Assembly (NCBI GenBank): GCA_900545455.1
Contig: UQZF01000053.1
Location: forward strand, 1 to 14,732
Direction: 5' to 3'
DNA: 14,732 nt
Origin: an uncultured Eubacteriales bacterium
GTDB taxonomy: Bacteria > Bacillota > Clostridia > Lachnospirales > Lachnospiraceae
Both the position numbers and the translations under genes were made by a program. The notes under the pieces were generated by a model. It was not told where the DNA came from, ran no database searches, and saw nothing but the letters and a program-made list of their open reading frames with translations. Shown here piece after piece: positions 1 through 6,956 of the stretch. How positions within the stretch are numbered: position 1 is the stretch's first letter; each line of letters begins with the position of its first letter.

Positions 1-119
1 TGCTTGTGCTGGCACAGGGGGCTTCCGATGCAGGAGTGGCAGCCGCTGTCACAGAGGCTGTAAGTATCGCACTTGGGATAGATATCAATAAAATAAAGGT
101 TATGAAGATGGAGGGATAA
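1..119 (+). CDS. spoIIIAG: Stage III sporulation protein AG, C-terminal end (partial)
   Basis: Reading from position 3 to the TAA at 117-119 gives 38 residues that end in an alternating pattern: an AVSIALGID segment followed by a KIKVMKM tail. Known SpoIIIAG proteins finish in the same way, with an amphipathic helix and then a short basic beta strand. SpoIIIAG is thought to form a ring in the mother-cell membrane around the forespore, as part of the SpoIIIA-SpoIIQ channel. The gene is cut by the window edge, so its start and membrane segment cannot be seen. The next gene starts 4 bases after its stop and reads like the following operon member, spoIIIAH, which strongly supports the call despite the short fragment. 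Confidence 0.85.
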   Translation, partial: LVLAQGASDAGVAAAVTEAVSIALGIDINKIKVMKMEG

Positions 120-123
120 GCAT

Positions 124-837
124 TTGAAACGTGTCTTGAAAAAAAATCAAATAATCATCACTGCGCTTGCGATTATGATAGCTGTTGCAGGCTACATAAA
201 TTATAGGGATTTAGTGTCGAAAAATAACAAGGACACAAAAGTATCAAACGTAAGTCTGAGCCTCGGCGAGACGGATGCGCAGACGGGGGATATTTTAAGC
301 AACGACGCGGAGCCCGACGATTTCTCCGTGACTGATCCGGGAGCGACGGTTCTCACGGGAGGAACGACGGGCAGCAGTACAGGTACAAGCACGAAGCAGT
401 CCGATTTTATAATAAGTGCCAAGCTTGACAGGGAACAGGTGAGAGCGGCCAACAAGGAGTCACTTCTGGATATAATCAATAATTCGGCACTTGATGAGGC
501 AAGCAAGTCGGAAGCTGTCAGCAGAATGATAGCACTGACGGACATGGCTGAGAGGGAGGCGGCAGCGGAGCTTCTTCTGGAAGCTAAAGGATTTACGGAT
601 GTCATAGTGTCAATAACCGATGAGCAGGCTGACGTTGTGGTCTACAGAGCGAGCCTTTCGGACACCGAGCGCGCGCAGATTGAGGACATAATAAAGAGAA
701 AATCAGGTGTCAGCGTGGAGAATATCACAATCTCCGCCGTGAGCTCGGCTGCAGATTCCGCCCAGACGAGCGCCGGTGCCGAGAGTGAAGGTGAGGGCGA
801 GAGTGAGACCTACGGCGAGGGACAGCCGGTTTCATGA
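124..837 (+). CDS. spoIIIAH: Stage III sporulation protein AH
   Basis: The 237-residue protein has a short basic N-terminus and one membrane segment (about residues 9-27). A flexible Gly/Ser/Thr/Asp-rich linker follows (about 40-92). The extracellular domain (about 93-206) has the SpoIIIAH/YscJ-like pattern, with a helix AAAELLLEAKGF, strands VIVSI and DVVVY, and a final VENITISAV strand. SpoIIIAH sits in the mother-cell membrane and, in Bacillus, pairs with forespore SpoIIQ across the intermembrane space to build a feeding channel; the partner here lies outside the window. The start is TTG at 124, supported by GGAGGG at 110-115 with 8-base spacing and by the typical MKRVLKKNQIIITALA opening. 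The protein is somewhat longer than the roughly 218-residue Bacillus protein because of a low-complexity acidic tail (about 207-237). It is probably the last gene of the spoIIIA operon. Confidence 0.95.
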   Translation: MKRVLKKNQIIITALAIMIAVAGYINYRDLVSKNNKDTKVSNVSLSLGETDAQTGDILSNDAEPDDFSVTDPGATVLTGGTTGSSTGTSTKQSDFIISAKLDREQVRAANKESLLDIINNSALDEASKSEAVSRMIALTDMAEREAAAELLLEAKGFTDVIVSITDEQADVVVYRASLSDTERAQIEDIIKRKSGVSVENITISAVSSAADSAQTSAGAESEGEGESETYGEGQPVS

Positions 838-870
838 AACACTGAGGTGGCAAAAAACGTCTCTTCCGCA

Positions 871-906
871 AGGGTATACAATGGAAGTAAACAGGTTGTA
901 TATTTT
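871..906 (+). repeat. Inverted repeat upstream of the asp23 promoter
   Basis: TATACAA at 875-881 is repeated in inverted form as TTGTATA at 896-902, with 14 bases between. G-U pairs can extend the stem to about 871-906. The right arm ends 8 bases before the -35 box of the promoter at 911. Two readings are possible: an operator for a dimeric regulator, or a weak terminator for the spoIIIA operon, since a T-rich run TTTTCTATTT follows. The stem is AT-rich and the T run is interrupted, so the terminator reading is not compelling. The rest of the 838-993 gap holds only the promoter and ribosome binding site. Confidence 0.35.
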
Positions 907-910
907 CTAT

Positions 911-939
911 TTGCAAAAAAGGGAAGTATTGGGTATAAT
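911..939 (+). promoter_or_regulatory. Sigma-A promoter for the asp23-nusB cluster
   Basis: TTGCAA (911-916) is followed by a 17-base spacer and a perfect TATAAT (934-939). The predicted start of transcription is near 946, giving a leader of about 48 bases before asp23. It is the only strong consensus promoter seen before the long same-strand run to recN, so it is a candidate driver of much of that cluster. Confidence 0.75.
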
Positions 940-993
940 GTATGTATATTACCGTATTGCAGGCTTCCCTGACGGAGGCGGATTGGAGGACTT

Positions 994-1374
994 ATGTCAA
1001 AGAGTGGCGAGAGCACATACACAATATGTGAGAATAAAGGAATATGTAACATTCAGGTGGCAGACGAGGTTGTATGCATAGTTGCGGGACTTGCGGCTAC
1101 TGAGGTTGAGGGCGTTGAATGCATGTCCGGAAATATTACCAATGAACTTGTGAGCAAGCTCGGAATGAAAGTACTTTCTAAGGGCGTTACAGTCGAGATA
1201 ACAGACAACACGGCAGTTGTGTTTGTATCTGTTATTCTTAAGTACGGTTATTCGATTCCTGAGGTCAGCGAGAAGATTCAGGAGCGTATTTCAAGCGCCA
1301 TTGAGACCATGACTGGACTTACGGTTGCGGAAGTCAATGTCAAGATTGCAGGCGTGAAGATAGAGAATAAGTAG
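994..1374 (+). CDS. Asp23/Gls24 family envelope stress protein (DUF322; YqhY-like)
   Basis: The 126-residue protein has the Asp23 family fold pattern. There is an ADEVVCIVAGLAATEVEGVECM segment in the first half, then GVTVEI and AVVFVSVILKYGYSIPEV strands. A helix with IQERISSAIETMTGL and the terminal VAEVNVKIAGVKI strand follow. Family members are small cytosolic or membrane-associated proteins linked to envelope stress. In Bacillus the paralogue next to nusB (YqhY) is linked to acetyl-CoA carboxylase control; whether that holds here is unknown, as no acc genes are in the window. The start is ATG 994, with GGAGGA at 985-990 unusually close (3 bases). No in-frame alternative start lies nearby. 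The gene has its own promoter at 911-939 and is followed by a hairpin before nusB. Confidence 0.88.
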   Translation: MSKSGESTYTICENKGICNIQVADEVVCIVAGLAATEVEGVECMSGNITNELVSKLGMKVLSKGVTVEITDNTAVVFVSVILKYGYSIPEVSEKIQERISSAIETMTGLTVAEVNVKIAGVKIENK

Positions 1375-1383
1375 AGAACGGTG

Positions 1384-1408
1384 AAGGCCTTGAGCGTTTC
1401 AGGGCCTT
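1384..1408 (+). terminator. Hairpin between asp23 and nusB (weak terminator or attenuator)
   Basis: AAGGCCTTGA (1384-1393) pairs with TTCAGGCCTT-like bases at 1399-1408 to give a 10-bp stem with one G-U pair and a 5-base loop (GCGTT, 1394-1398). The following bases are T-rich but broken by A, G and C, so termination is probably partial. It would let asp23 be expressed more strongly than nusB and the genes beyond. Confidence 0.5.
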
Positions 1409-1439
1409 TATTGTCGTTATTGTGAAAGGACTTTTTAGT

Positions 1440-1835
1440 ATGAGACGAAGTGAAATAAGAGAACATGTATTTAAACTGTTATTCCGTGTGGAATTTCATG
1501 ATGCAGCTGATTTGGATGAACAGGATAAGCTGTATTTTGAACCGCTCACACTTACGGAAGAGCATCAGAAGCTTATAACGGACAGGACGAAGAAAATTGA
1601 GGAGAAGCTTCCTGAGATAGACAGTAAGATTGAAGAGCTTTGCGTAGGCTGGAAGAAGGAGCGTATCGGAAAAGTTGAACTTACGATACTCCGCCTTGCG
1701 GTTTATGAAGCACTTTTTGACGATGATGTTCCGACTAATGTTGCAATCAATGAGGCAGTTGAACTTGCCAAGAAGTACGGTGGGGATGATTCGCCTTCGT
1801 TTGTCAACGGTATTCTCGGTAAGCTTGTGAAATAA
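1440..1835 (+). CDS. nusB: Transcription antitermination factor NusB
   Basis: The 131-residue protein matches NusB. It opens with RREIREH-type sequence (RRSEIREHVFKLLFRVEF) and has the central ERIGKVELTILRLAVYEALF helix. The PTNVAINEAVELAKKYGGDDSPSFVNGILGKL block at the C-terminus is the family hallmark. NusB binds NusE (ribosomal protein S10) and boxA RNA, so that RNA polymerase reads through rRNA operons. A GTG at 1422 would add six residues. I prefer ATG 1440 because AAAGGA at 1425-1430 lies 9 bases before it and family proteins begin at this point. The gene is followed after one base by xseA, suggesting translational coupling. Confidence 0.95.
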   Translation: MRRSEIREHVFKLLFRVEFHDAADLDEQDKLYFEPLTLTEEHQKLITDRTKKIEEKLPEIDSKIEELCVGWKKERIGKVELTILRLAVYEALFDDDVPTNVAINEAVELAKKYGGDDSPSFVNGILGKLVK

Positions 1836-1836
1836 T

Positions 1837-3048
1837 ATGGCAGATGCGTATAGTGTAAGTCAGATTAATCAGTACATTAAGAATATGTTTCAGACGGACT
1901 TTGTGCTTAACAAGGTACGGGTGACCGGAGAGGTGTCTAACTGTAAGTATCACAGCTCCGGACATATTTATTTTACCCTGAAGGATGAGACAAGTGCGCT
2001 TGCGTGTGTGATGTTTGCAGGTGACAGAAAAGGTCTTAAATTCACACTTCGTGACGGTATGCAGATAAAGGCTGCGGGAAGCATTAATGTATATGAGAGG
2101 GACGGCAGGTACCAGCTGTATGCCAAGAGCATAGAACAGGAGGGTGCAGGAGCTCTCTACGAGCGCTATCTTGCACTGAAGTCTGAGCTTGAGGAGATGG
2201 GTATGTTTGATGTTTCATTCAAGCAGCCGGTGCCAAAGTATGCATTGAATATCGGTGTTGTCACGGCTTCAACCGGGGCAGCAATTCATGATATAATCAA
2301 TATTTCGCACAGAAGAAATCCCTATGTTCAGTTGTACCTTTATCCGGCCAAGGTTCAGGGTGAAGGTGCGGCGGAGACGATATGCCGCGGAATACAGGTC
2401 TTGGATTCCATGAATCTTGACGTTATCATTGTCGGGAGAGGCGGAGGTTCCATTGAGGATTTATGGGCTTTCAATGAGGAGTGTGTGGCAAGAACCGTAT
2501 TTGAGTGCAGGACTCCTGTGATATCGGCTGTGGGACATGAGACGGATTATACAATAATAGATTTTGTTTCCGACATGCGTGCACCGACGCCTTCGGCTGC
2601 CGCCGAGCTTGCTGTATTTGACTATACGCAGTGGTGTCGGAAAATAGAAGATGCATACGATACGCTTGACGGTTTGATGGATGATTATGTAGCGGAATTG
2701 AGGGAACGGCTTAATTCAATGAATATAAGGCTTAAGATGTCGGCTCCCGAAAAGAGGCTTCTTGATAACAGGCAGTATCTGGATATGCTGAGACAGCGAC
2801 TTGATGTATCGTTCGACAGACTCATGGACGCTAAGCGAAACAGATTTAAGCTTCTTGCAGCGAAACTCGGAGGCGTTTCACCGACGGCTAAAATAAGCGG
2901 CGGCTTCGGCTATATAGAGGGTGAGGATAAAAGTGCGGTGAGAAGTATTGACGACATAAAAATCGGTGAGAATATAAGGGTAGTATTGTCTGATGGCAGC
3001 TTTAGAGCGGTGGTATCAGATACAAAGAGTGAGCATCTGAAAATATAG
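1837..3048 (+). CDS. xseA: Exodeoxyribonuclease VII large subunit
   Basis: The 403-residue protein has an N-terminal OB-fold domain (about 1-100; YSVSQINQYIKNMF, VTGEVSNCKYHSSGHIYFTLKD). The catalytic domain follows, with VVTASTGAAIHDII (141-154), GRGGGSIEDLW (200-210), ISAVGHETDYTIIDFVSD (229-246) and RAPTPSAAAEL (248-258). The C-terminal part is a helical, charged region (about 265-345) and a final small beta domain. With XseB it forms exonuclease VII, which degrades single-stranded DNA from both ends in repair. It is shorter than the roughly 450-residue Escherichia coli and Bacillus proteins, mainly in the helical region. The start codon is one base after the nusB stop and has no clear Shine-Dalgarno sequence, so translation is probably coupled to nusB. 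Confidence 0.96.
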   Translation: MADAYSVSQINQYIKNMFQTDFVLNKVRVTGEVSNCKYHSSGHIYFTLKDETSALACVMFAGDRKGLKFTLRDGMQIKAAGSINVYERDGRYQLYAKSIEQEGAGALYERYLALKSELEEMGMFDVSFKQPVPKYALNIGVVTASTGAAIHDIINISHRRNPYVQLYLYPAKVQGEGAAETICRGIQVLDSMNLDVIIVGRGGGSIEDLWAFNEECVARTVFECRTPVISAVGHETDYTIIDFVSDMRAPTPSAAAELAVFDYTQWCRKIEDAYDTLDGLMDDYVAELRERLNSMNIRLKMSAPEKRLLDNRQYLDMLRQRLDVSFDRLMDAKRNRFKLLAAKLGGVSPTAKISGGFGYIEGEDKSAVRSIDDIKIGENIRVVLSDGSFRAVVSDTKSEHLKI

Positions 3049-3068
3049 GATGTAAGCCGGAGGTTGAA

Positions 3069-3284
3069 ATGGCAAAGGCTAAGAGCATAGAAGAAAATTT
3101 CGACAAATTAGAAGAGATTATCAATAATCTTGAACAGAATGATATGTCATTAGAGGAAGCATTTAAAGCTTATGAGGCAGGTATCAGGCTGACGGCACAG
3201 TGTGCGGCACAGCTTGACGGTGTTGAGAAAAAGATAATTGTTCTCAGGGAAGAGGCTGCAGCTTCGAATGGAGATGAAAGTTAA
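3069..3284 (+). CDS. xseB: Exodeoxyribonuclease VII small subunit
   Basis: The 71-residue protein has the standard XseB pattern: a first helix with SIEENFDKLEEIINNLEQNDMSLEEAFKAYEAG, then a second helix ending in LDGVEKKI. Several copies of this helical hairpin bind the coiled-coil stalk of each XseA. A clear GGAGG at 3059-3063 lies 5 bases ahead of ATG 3069. It directly follows xseA with a 20-base gap, and ispA begins 2 bases after its stop, the usual Firmicute arrangement. Confidence 0.95.
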   Translation: MAKAKSIEENFDKLEEIINNLEQNDMSLEEAFKAYEAGIRLTAQCAAQLDGVEKKIIVLREEAAASNGDES

Positions 3285-3286
3285 TT

Positions 3287-4204
3287 ATGGTGGATTATCA
3301 GAAGCTTCTTGGTGAAAGAACGGATTATGCCAATAAAGTAATAGAAGAATACCTTCCTAAAGAGGAGGGCTTTTTAAGTGAACTTGTCTCTGCTATGAAT
3401 TACAGTGTTCTTGTCGGCGGAAAGAGACTCAGGCCTGTATTTATTGACAGTGTATACAGGCTTATGGGTGGAAGAGACGGGCGCAATGAGCCTTTTATGG
3501 CGGCTATGGAATATCTTCATACCTATTCTCTTGTGCACGACGATATGCCGGAGATAGACAATGATAAACTGAGGAGAGGCAAGCCGACAACACACAGTAA
3601 GTACGGGACGGCATGCGGACTTCTTGCAGGTGACGGACTCCTTCACTGGTCAACCCAGACGGCACTCAGGGCATTTAACTATGCAGGCAGCGATGAGGAC
3701 AGAAGGAATATCGTCAAGGCATTGACGGTGTTTGCCGAGAAGTCGGGACCTTACGGTATGCTCGGAGGACAGTCGGTCGATGTGCTTTTTACGGGAAAGA
3801 ATCCTGACAAGGAAAGACTTGACTATGTATATAGATTAAAAACGTGTGCTCTCATTGAGGGCTCTATGATGATTGGAGCGGCACTCGCGGGAGCTGACGG
3901 GCAGACTCTTGCAAAGTTTGAAGAGATTGGCAGGTGCGTCGGAATGGCATTCCAGATACAGGATGACATATTGGACTGCACGGGAGATACGGCTGTAATC
4001 GGCAAGCCGGTCAACAGCGATGAGAAGAATAACAAGACGACTTATGTTACATTGTTCGGGCTTGACAGAGCCGCACAAGAGGTTCGGATACTCTCCGAAA
4101 AAGCAGAGGATATATTGAACGGCATTGAAGTGAAGGAACACTTTATTCAGGAAAAGAACTTTCTCCTGTGGCTGATCGGAAGTCTTGTGAAGAGAGAGTA
4201 CTAG
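3287..4204 (+). CDS. ispA: Farnesyl diphosphate synthase (short-chain prenyltransferase)
   Basis: The 305-residue protein carries all the signatures of a bacterial farnesyl diphosphate synthase. These are GGKRLRP (44-50), the first Asp-rich motif DDMPEID with two extra residues between the Asp pairs (D85, D86, D91), the GGQSVD loop near 160-165, and the second motif DDILD (226-230). GKPVNSDEKNNKTTYVTL follows. It condenses dimethylallyl diphosphate with isopentenyl diphosphate, through geranyl diphosphate, to C15 farnesyl diphosphate for undecaprenol, menaquinone or similar lipids. The two-residue insert in the first motif is typical of C15-producing bacterial enzymes, but chain length cannot be proved from sequence alone. 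The gene begins 2 bases after xseB and precedes dxs, which feeds the same pathway. Confidence 0.93.
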   Translation: MVDYQKLLGERTDYANKVIEEYLPKEEGFLSELVSAMNYSVLVGGKRLRPVFIDSVYRLMGGRDGRNEPFMAAMEYLHTYSLVHDDMPEIDNDKLRRGKPTTHSKYGTACGLLAGDGLLHWSTQTALRAFNYAGSDEDRRNIVKALTVFAEKSGPYGMLGGQSVDVLFTGKNPDKERLDYVYRLKTCALIEGSMMIGAALAGADGQTLAKFEEIGRCVGMAFQIQDDILDCTGDTAVIGKPVNSDEKNNKTTYVTLFGLDRAAQEVRILSEKAEDILNGIEVKEHFIQEKNFLLWLIGSLVKREY

Positions 4205-4223
4205 GATTGGAACGAGGTATGTT

Positions 4224-6074
4224 ATGATACTTGATATGATAAATAAGGAAAACGATATTAAAAATGTTCCATCCGAAGACTTGCCCAAGTTAGCCTCGGA
4301 GATAAGGGAATTTTTAATTGACCATGTGAGCAGGACGGGAGGACATCTTGCGTCTAACCTTGGAACGGTTGAGCTTACCATGGCAATGCATTTATCGTTT
4401 GATTTGCCGGAGGACAAGCTGGTGTGGGATGTCGGACATCAGGCATACACGCATAAGATTCTCACCGGACGAAAGAATGAATTTGACACATTGAGACAAT
4501 ACGGCGGAATGAGCGGTTTTCCAAAGAGAAGGGAGAGCGACTGCGACAGCTTTGACACGGGGCACAGTTCAACTTCGATATCTGCGGGGCTGGGATATGT
4601 GAAAGCAAGAGACTTATCCGGCGGAAAGAATTATGTTGTGTCGATTATCGGCGACGGTGCGCTGACGGGCGGACTGGCACTTGAAGCACTCAACAATGCT
4701 TCAGAGAATCACAGCAATTTTATAATTGTATTAAATGATAATAATATGTCGATTTCTCCGAACGTAGGAGCAATTTCGACGATGCTTACCAACATAAGAG
4801 GAGACAACGCATACAGGGATATAAATGAAAATGTAAAGAGCTCGCTCAAAAAGATTCCGGTATACGGCGATAAGATTGTTTCACAGATTCATAAAACCAA
4901 GAGCGGAATCAAGCAGCTTCTCCTTCCGGGAATGAAGTTCGAGGATATGGGAATAACATACCTCGGACCGGTCGACGGACATGATATCAACAAGCTCTGC
5001 AAGATGTTCAGGATTGCAAAGAAGATGGATTCGTCGGTTATTGTCCATGTCATTACGGAGAAGGGAAGAGGCTATGAGCCTGCAAGGCTGCGCCCGGATA
5101 AGTTCCACGGAGTCGGACCTTTTGACGTTGCCACAGGCAAGACCCTTGCCGTACCTAAGACGACATATACGGATGTTTTTTCAAGAAAGATATGCGATAT
5201 GGCATCTAAGGACAGTAAAATTGTGGCGATTACGGCGTCAATGGCTTCCGGTACGGGACTTGCAAGATTTCAGAAGAGATTTCCGCTAAGGTTTTTCGAT
5301 GTCGGAATAGCGGAGGAGCACGCCGTGACATTCGCTGCAGGACTTGCAGCAGGAGGATATAAGCCGTATTTTGCCGTGTATTCATCATTTCTGCAGAGAG
5401 GCTTTGACGAGATACTGCATGATGTATGTATTCAGGAGCTTCCGGTTGTGTTTATGATTGACAGGGCAGGTATTGTCGGAAGTGACGGTGAGACGCATCA
5501 GGGAATATTTGACTACTCATATCTTAATATAATTCCGGGTATGACGGTTATGGCACCTAAGAACAGGTTAGAGCTTATGGATATGATGGAGTTTGCAAAC
5601 AACTTTGACGGACCGATTGCCATAAGATATCCGAGAGGAGCCGTGTCGGATATACTTGAAGACCACAAGGAAGAGATAAGCTATGGCAGGGCTGAGGTTA
5701 TTTATCGAGGATGTAAAACAGCAATTATGGCAGTGGGCGCTTCCATGGAGGAAGGCGTTAAGATATACAATAAGCTTAGGGAGCGAGGGGAAAATCCTAC
5801 GCTTATCAATGCGAGGTTTGAGAACCCTGTCGATGAAAAGCTGATTGAGGAGCTTGCGGATGATCACGATAAGCTTTTGACGGTGGAGGAAAATATAGGT
5901 GCGGGCGGATTCGGAATGAATGTGCTCAGAATCGTCAATGAGGGTGGCTATGACATAAAGGTTGTAAATGCAGCACTTCCGGATGACTATATGGCACATG
6001 GAAATGTGGCAAAGCTTAAGGAGATGTGTGGCTTTACACCTGATGAAATAATAAAGAAACTGGACAGATATTAG
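4224..6074 (+). CDS. dxs: 1-Deoxy-D-xylulose-5-phosphate synthase
   Basis: The 616-residue protein is a complete Dxs. It has a conserved N-terminal H41 (HLASNLGTVELT), DVGHQAY (69-75) and a DTGHSSTSIS motif (111-120). The thiamine diphosphate/Mg site is GDGALTGG (143-150) with NDNNMSIS (171-178). The transketolase-like middle domain has IAEEHAVTFAAG, where E364 is the likely catalytic Glu, and DRAGIVGSDGETHQG. The C-terminal domain holds IRYPRG. It joins pyruvate and glyceraldehyde 3-phosphate to form DXP, the entry to the MEP isoprenoid pathway and a precursor for thiamine and pyridoxal. The start ATG 4224 has GAGG at 4214-4217. It sits 19 bases after ispA, pairing the first and a late step of isoprenoid supply. 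Confidence 0.97.
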   Translation: MILDMINKENDIKNVPSEDLPKLASEIREFLIDHVSRTGGHLASNLGTVELTMAMHLSFDLPEDKLVWDVGHQAYTHKILTGRKNEFDTLRQYGGMSGFPKRRESDCDSFDTGHSSTSISAGLGYVKARDLSGGKNYVVSIIGDGALTGGLALEALNNASENHSNFIIVLNDNNMSISPNVGAISTMLTNIRGDNAYRDINENVKSSLKKIPVYGDKIVSQIHKTKSGIKQLLLPGMKFEDMGITYLGPVDGHDINKLCKMFRIAKKMDSSVIVHVITEKGRGYEPARLRPDKFHGVGPFDVATGKTLAVPKTTYTDVFSRKICDMASKDSKIVAITASMASGTGLARFQKRFPLRFFDVGIAEEHAVTFAAGLAAGGYKPYFAVYSSFLQRGFDEILHDVCIQELPVVFMIDRAGIVGSDGETHQGIFDYSYLNIIPGMTVMAPKNRLELMDMMEFANNFDGPIAIRYPRGAVSDILEDHKEEISYGRAEVIYRGCKTAIMAVGASMEEGVKIYNKLRERGENPTLINARFENPVDEKLIEELADDHDKLLTVEENIGAGGFGMNVLRIVNEGGYDIKVVNAALPDDYMAHGNVAKLKEMCGFTPDEIIKKLDRY

Positions 6075-6114
6075 CCGTGAATACGGATTGTGCCGTATAA
6101 GAGCGGCACGGAGG
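6075..6114 (+). promoter_or_regulatory. Three overlapping alternative hairpins ahead of tlyA
   Basis: The 45-base gap between dxs and tlyA holds three inverted repeats in a chain. Stem A is CCGT (6075-6078) with ACGG (6083-6086). Stem B is ATACGG (6081-6086) with CCGTAT (6093-6098). Stem C is GTGCCG (6090-6095) with CGGCAC (6104-6109). A excludes B, and B excludes C, because they share bases. Stem C ends immediately before the tlyA ribosome binding site GGAGG (6110-6114). This could tune tlyA translation through ribosomes finishing dxs at 6074, or could serve as mRNA processing or pausing structure. No ligand or protein is implied by the sequence. Confidence 0.4.
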
Positions 6115-6119
6115 TTTTT

Positions 6120-6917
6120 ATGAAAGAGAGATTGGATGTGCTGGTGGTGGAGCGCAGACTTGCGGATTCACGCGAGAAGGCAAAAGCAATTATTATGGCA
6201 GGCAATGTGTTCGTCAACGGCCAGCGTGAGGATAAGGCGGGCTCAATGTTCGATGTGACATGTCAGATAGAACTTCACGGTGTTGCCATGAAGTATGTAA
6301 GCCGCGGCGGACTTAAGCTTGAGAAGGCAATGACACATTTTGATATTTCGCTTGAAGGCAAGGCATGTATGGATGTCGGGGCCTCGACGGGAGGATTTAC
6401 CGACTGCATGCTTCAGAACGGGGCTGTAAAGGTATATTCCGTGGATGTGGGGCATGGACAGCTTGACTGGAGACTCAGACAGGATGAGCGTGTTGTTGTC
6501 ATGGAAAAGACGAATATTAAGTTCGTGACACCGGAGGACATAGCGGATGTCATAGACTTTGCAAGTATAGATGTCTCTTTTATTTCGCTGACAAAGGTAC
6601 TGCTTCCTGTCAGGGCACTTCTTCGCGACGGCGGAGAGATAGCAGCCCTTATAAAACCGCAGTTCGAGGCGGGAAGAGAGAAAGTCGGTAAAAAAGGCGT
6701 GGTCAGAGACAAAGCGGTACATATTGAGGTTATAGAAAATGTGACACAGTTTGCAGCCGCCAACGGTTTTATACCGCTCAATCTGGAATTTTCGCCTATT
6801 AAGGGACCGGAGGGCAATATAGAGTATCTTCTTCATCTCAGAAAGAGCGATGAGGTACCGGGCGAACTTCCGTTTAATATCCGCGAAATTGTTGAAAAAG
6901 CGCATGAAATGTTGTAA
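6120..6917 (+). CDS. tlyA: TlyA family rRNA 2'-O-methyltransferase (S4 domain plus FtsJ-like domain)
   Basis: The 265-residue protein has an N-terminal S4 RNA-binding domain (about 4-60; RLDVLVVERRLADSREKAKAIIMAGNVFVNG). VSRGGLKLEKA and a Rossmann-type methyltransferase domain follow. The SAM-binding motif is DVGASTGGFTD (85-95), then YSVDVGHGQLDWRLR. IDVSFISLTKVL and ALIKPQFEAGREKVGKKGVV are family blocks. TlyA proteins methylate 16S and/or 23S rRNA ribose, and are often mislabelled hemolysin A. A GTG at 6090 would add ten residues. ATG 6120 is chosen because GGAGG at 6110-6114 lies 5 bases upstream and family proteins start at MKERLD-type sequence. It lies between dxs and nadK in the same run. 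Confidence 0.94.
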   Translation: MKERLDVLVVERRLADSREKAKAIIMAGNVFVNGQREDKAGSMFDVTCQIELHGVAMKYVSRGGLKLEKAMTHFDISLEGKACMDVGASTGGFTDCMLQNGAVKVYSVDVGHGQLDWRLRQDERVVVMEKTNIKFVTPEDIADVIDFASIDVSFISLTKVLLPVRALLRDGGEIAALIKPQFEAGREKVGKKGVVRDKAVHIEVIENVTQFAAANGFIPLNLEFSPIKGPEGNIEYLLHLRKSDEVPGELPFNIREIVEKAHEML

Positions 6918-6956
6918 GATATACCATATTTGAGTACAGAAGGGTAAGGCTACGGG

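Noticed and set aside
829..840. Perfect palindrome GTTTCATGAAAC across the spoIIIAH stop codon
   Set aside because: It is too short and loop-free to be a terminator, has no T run, and has no promoter nearby for which it could be an operator.
2812..3107. Further TTCGACA (0A-box core) hits inside xseA and xseB
   Set aside because: Both are explained by coding (Phe-Asp codons), are not near promoters, and about two such heptamers are expected by chance in a window of this length on both strands.
3836..4417. 193-codon open frame on the minus strand opposite ispA and dxs
   Set aside because: It covers conserved parts of two certain genes, and its translation shows no domain pattern.
4224..6074. 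Small residue differences in Dxs (for example ASMASGTGL) and in IspA (KTCALIEG)
   Set aside because: These positions vary in the families and all catalytic motifs are intact, so altered activity is not indicated.
6243..6905. 220-codon open frame on the minus strand opposite tlyA
   Set aside because: It lies wholly against a well-conserved gene, has no recognisable family or ribosome binding site, and looks like a codon-bias shadow.
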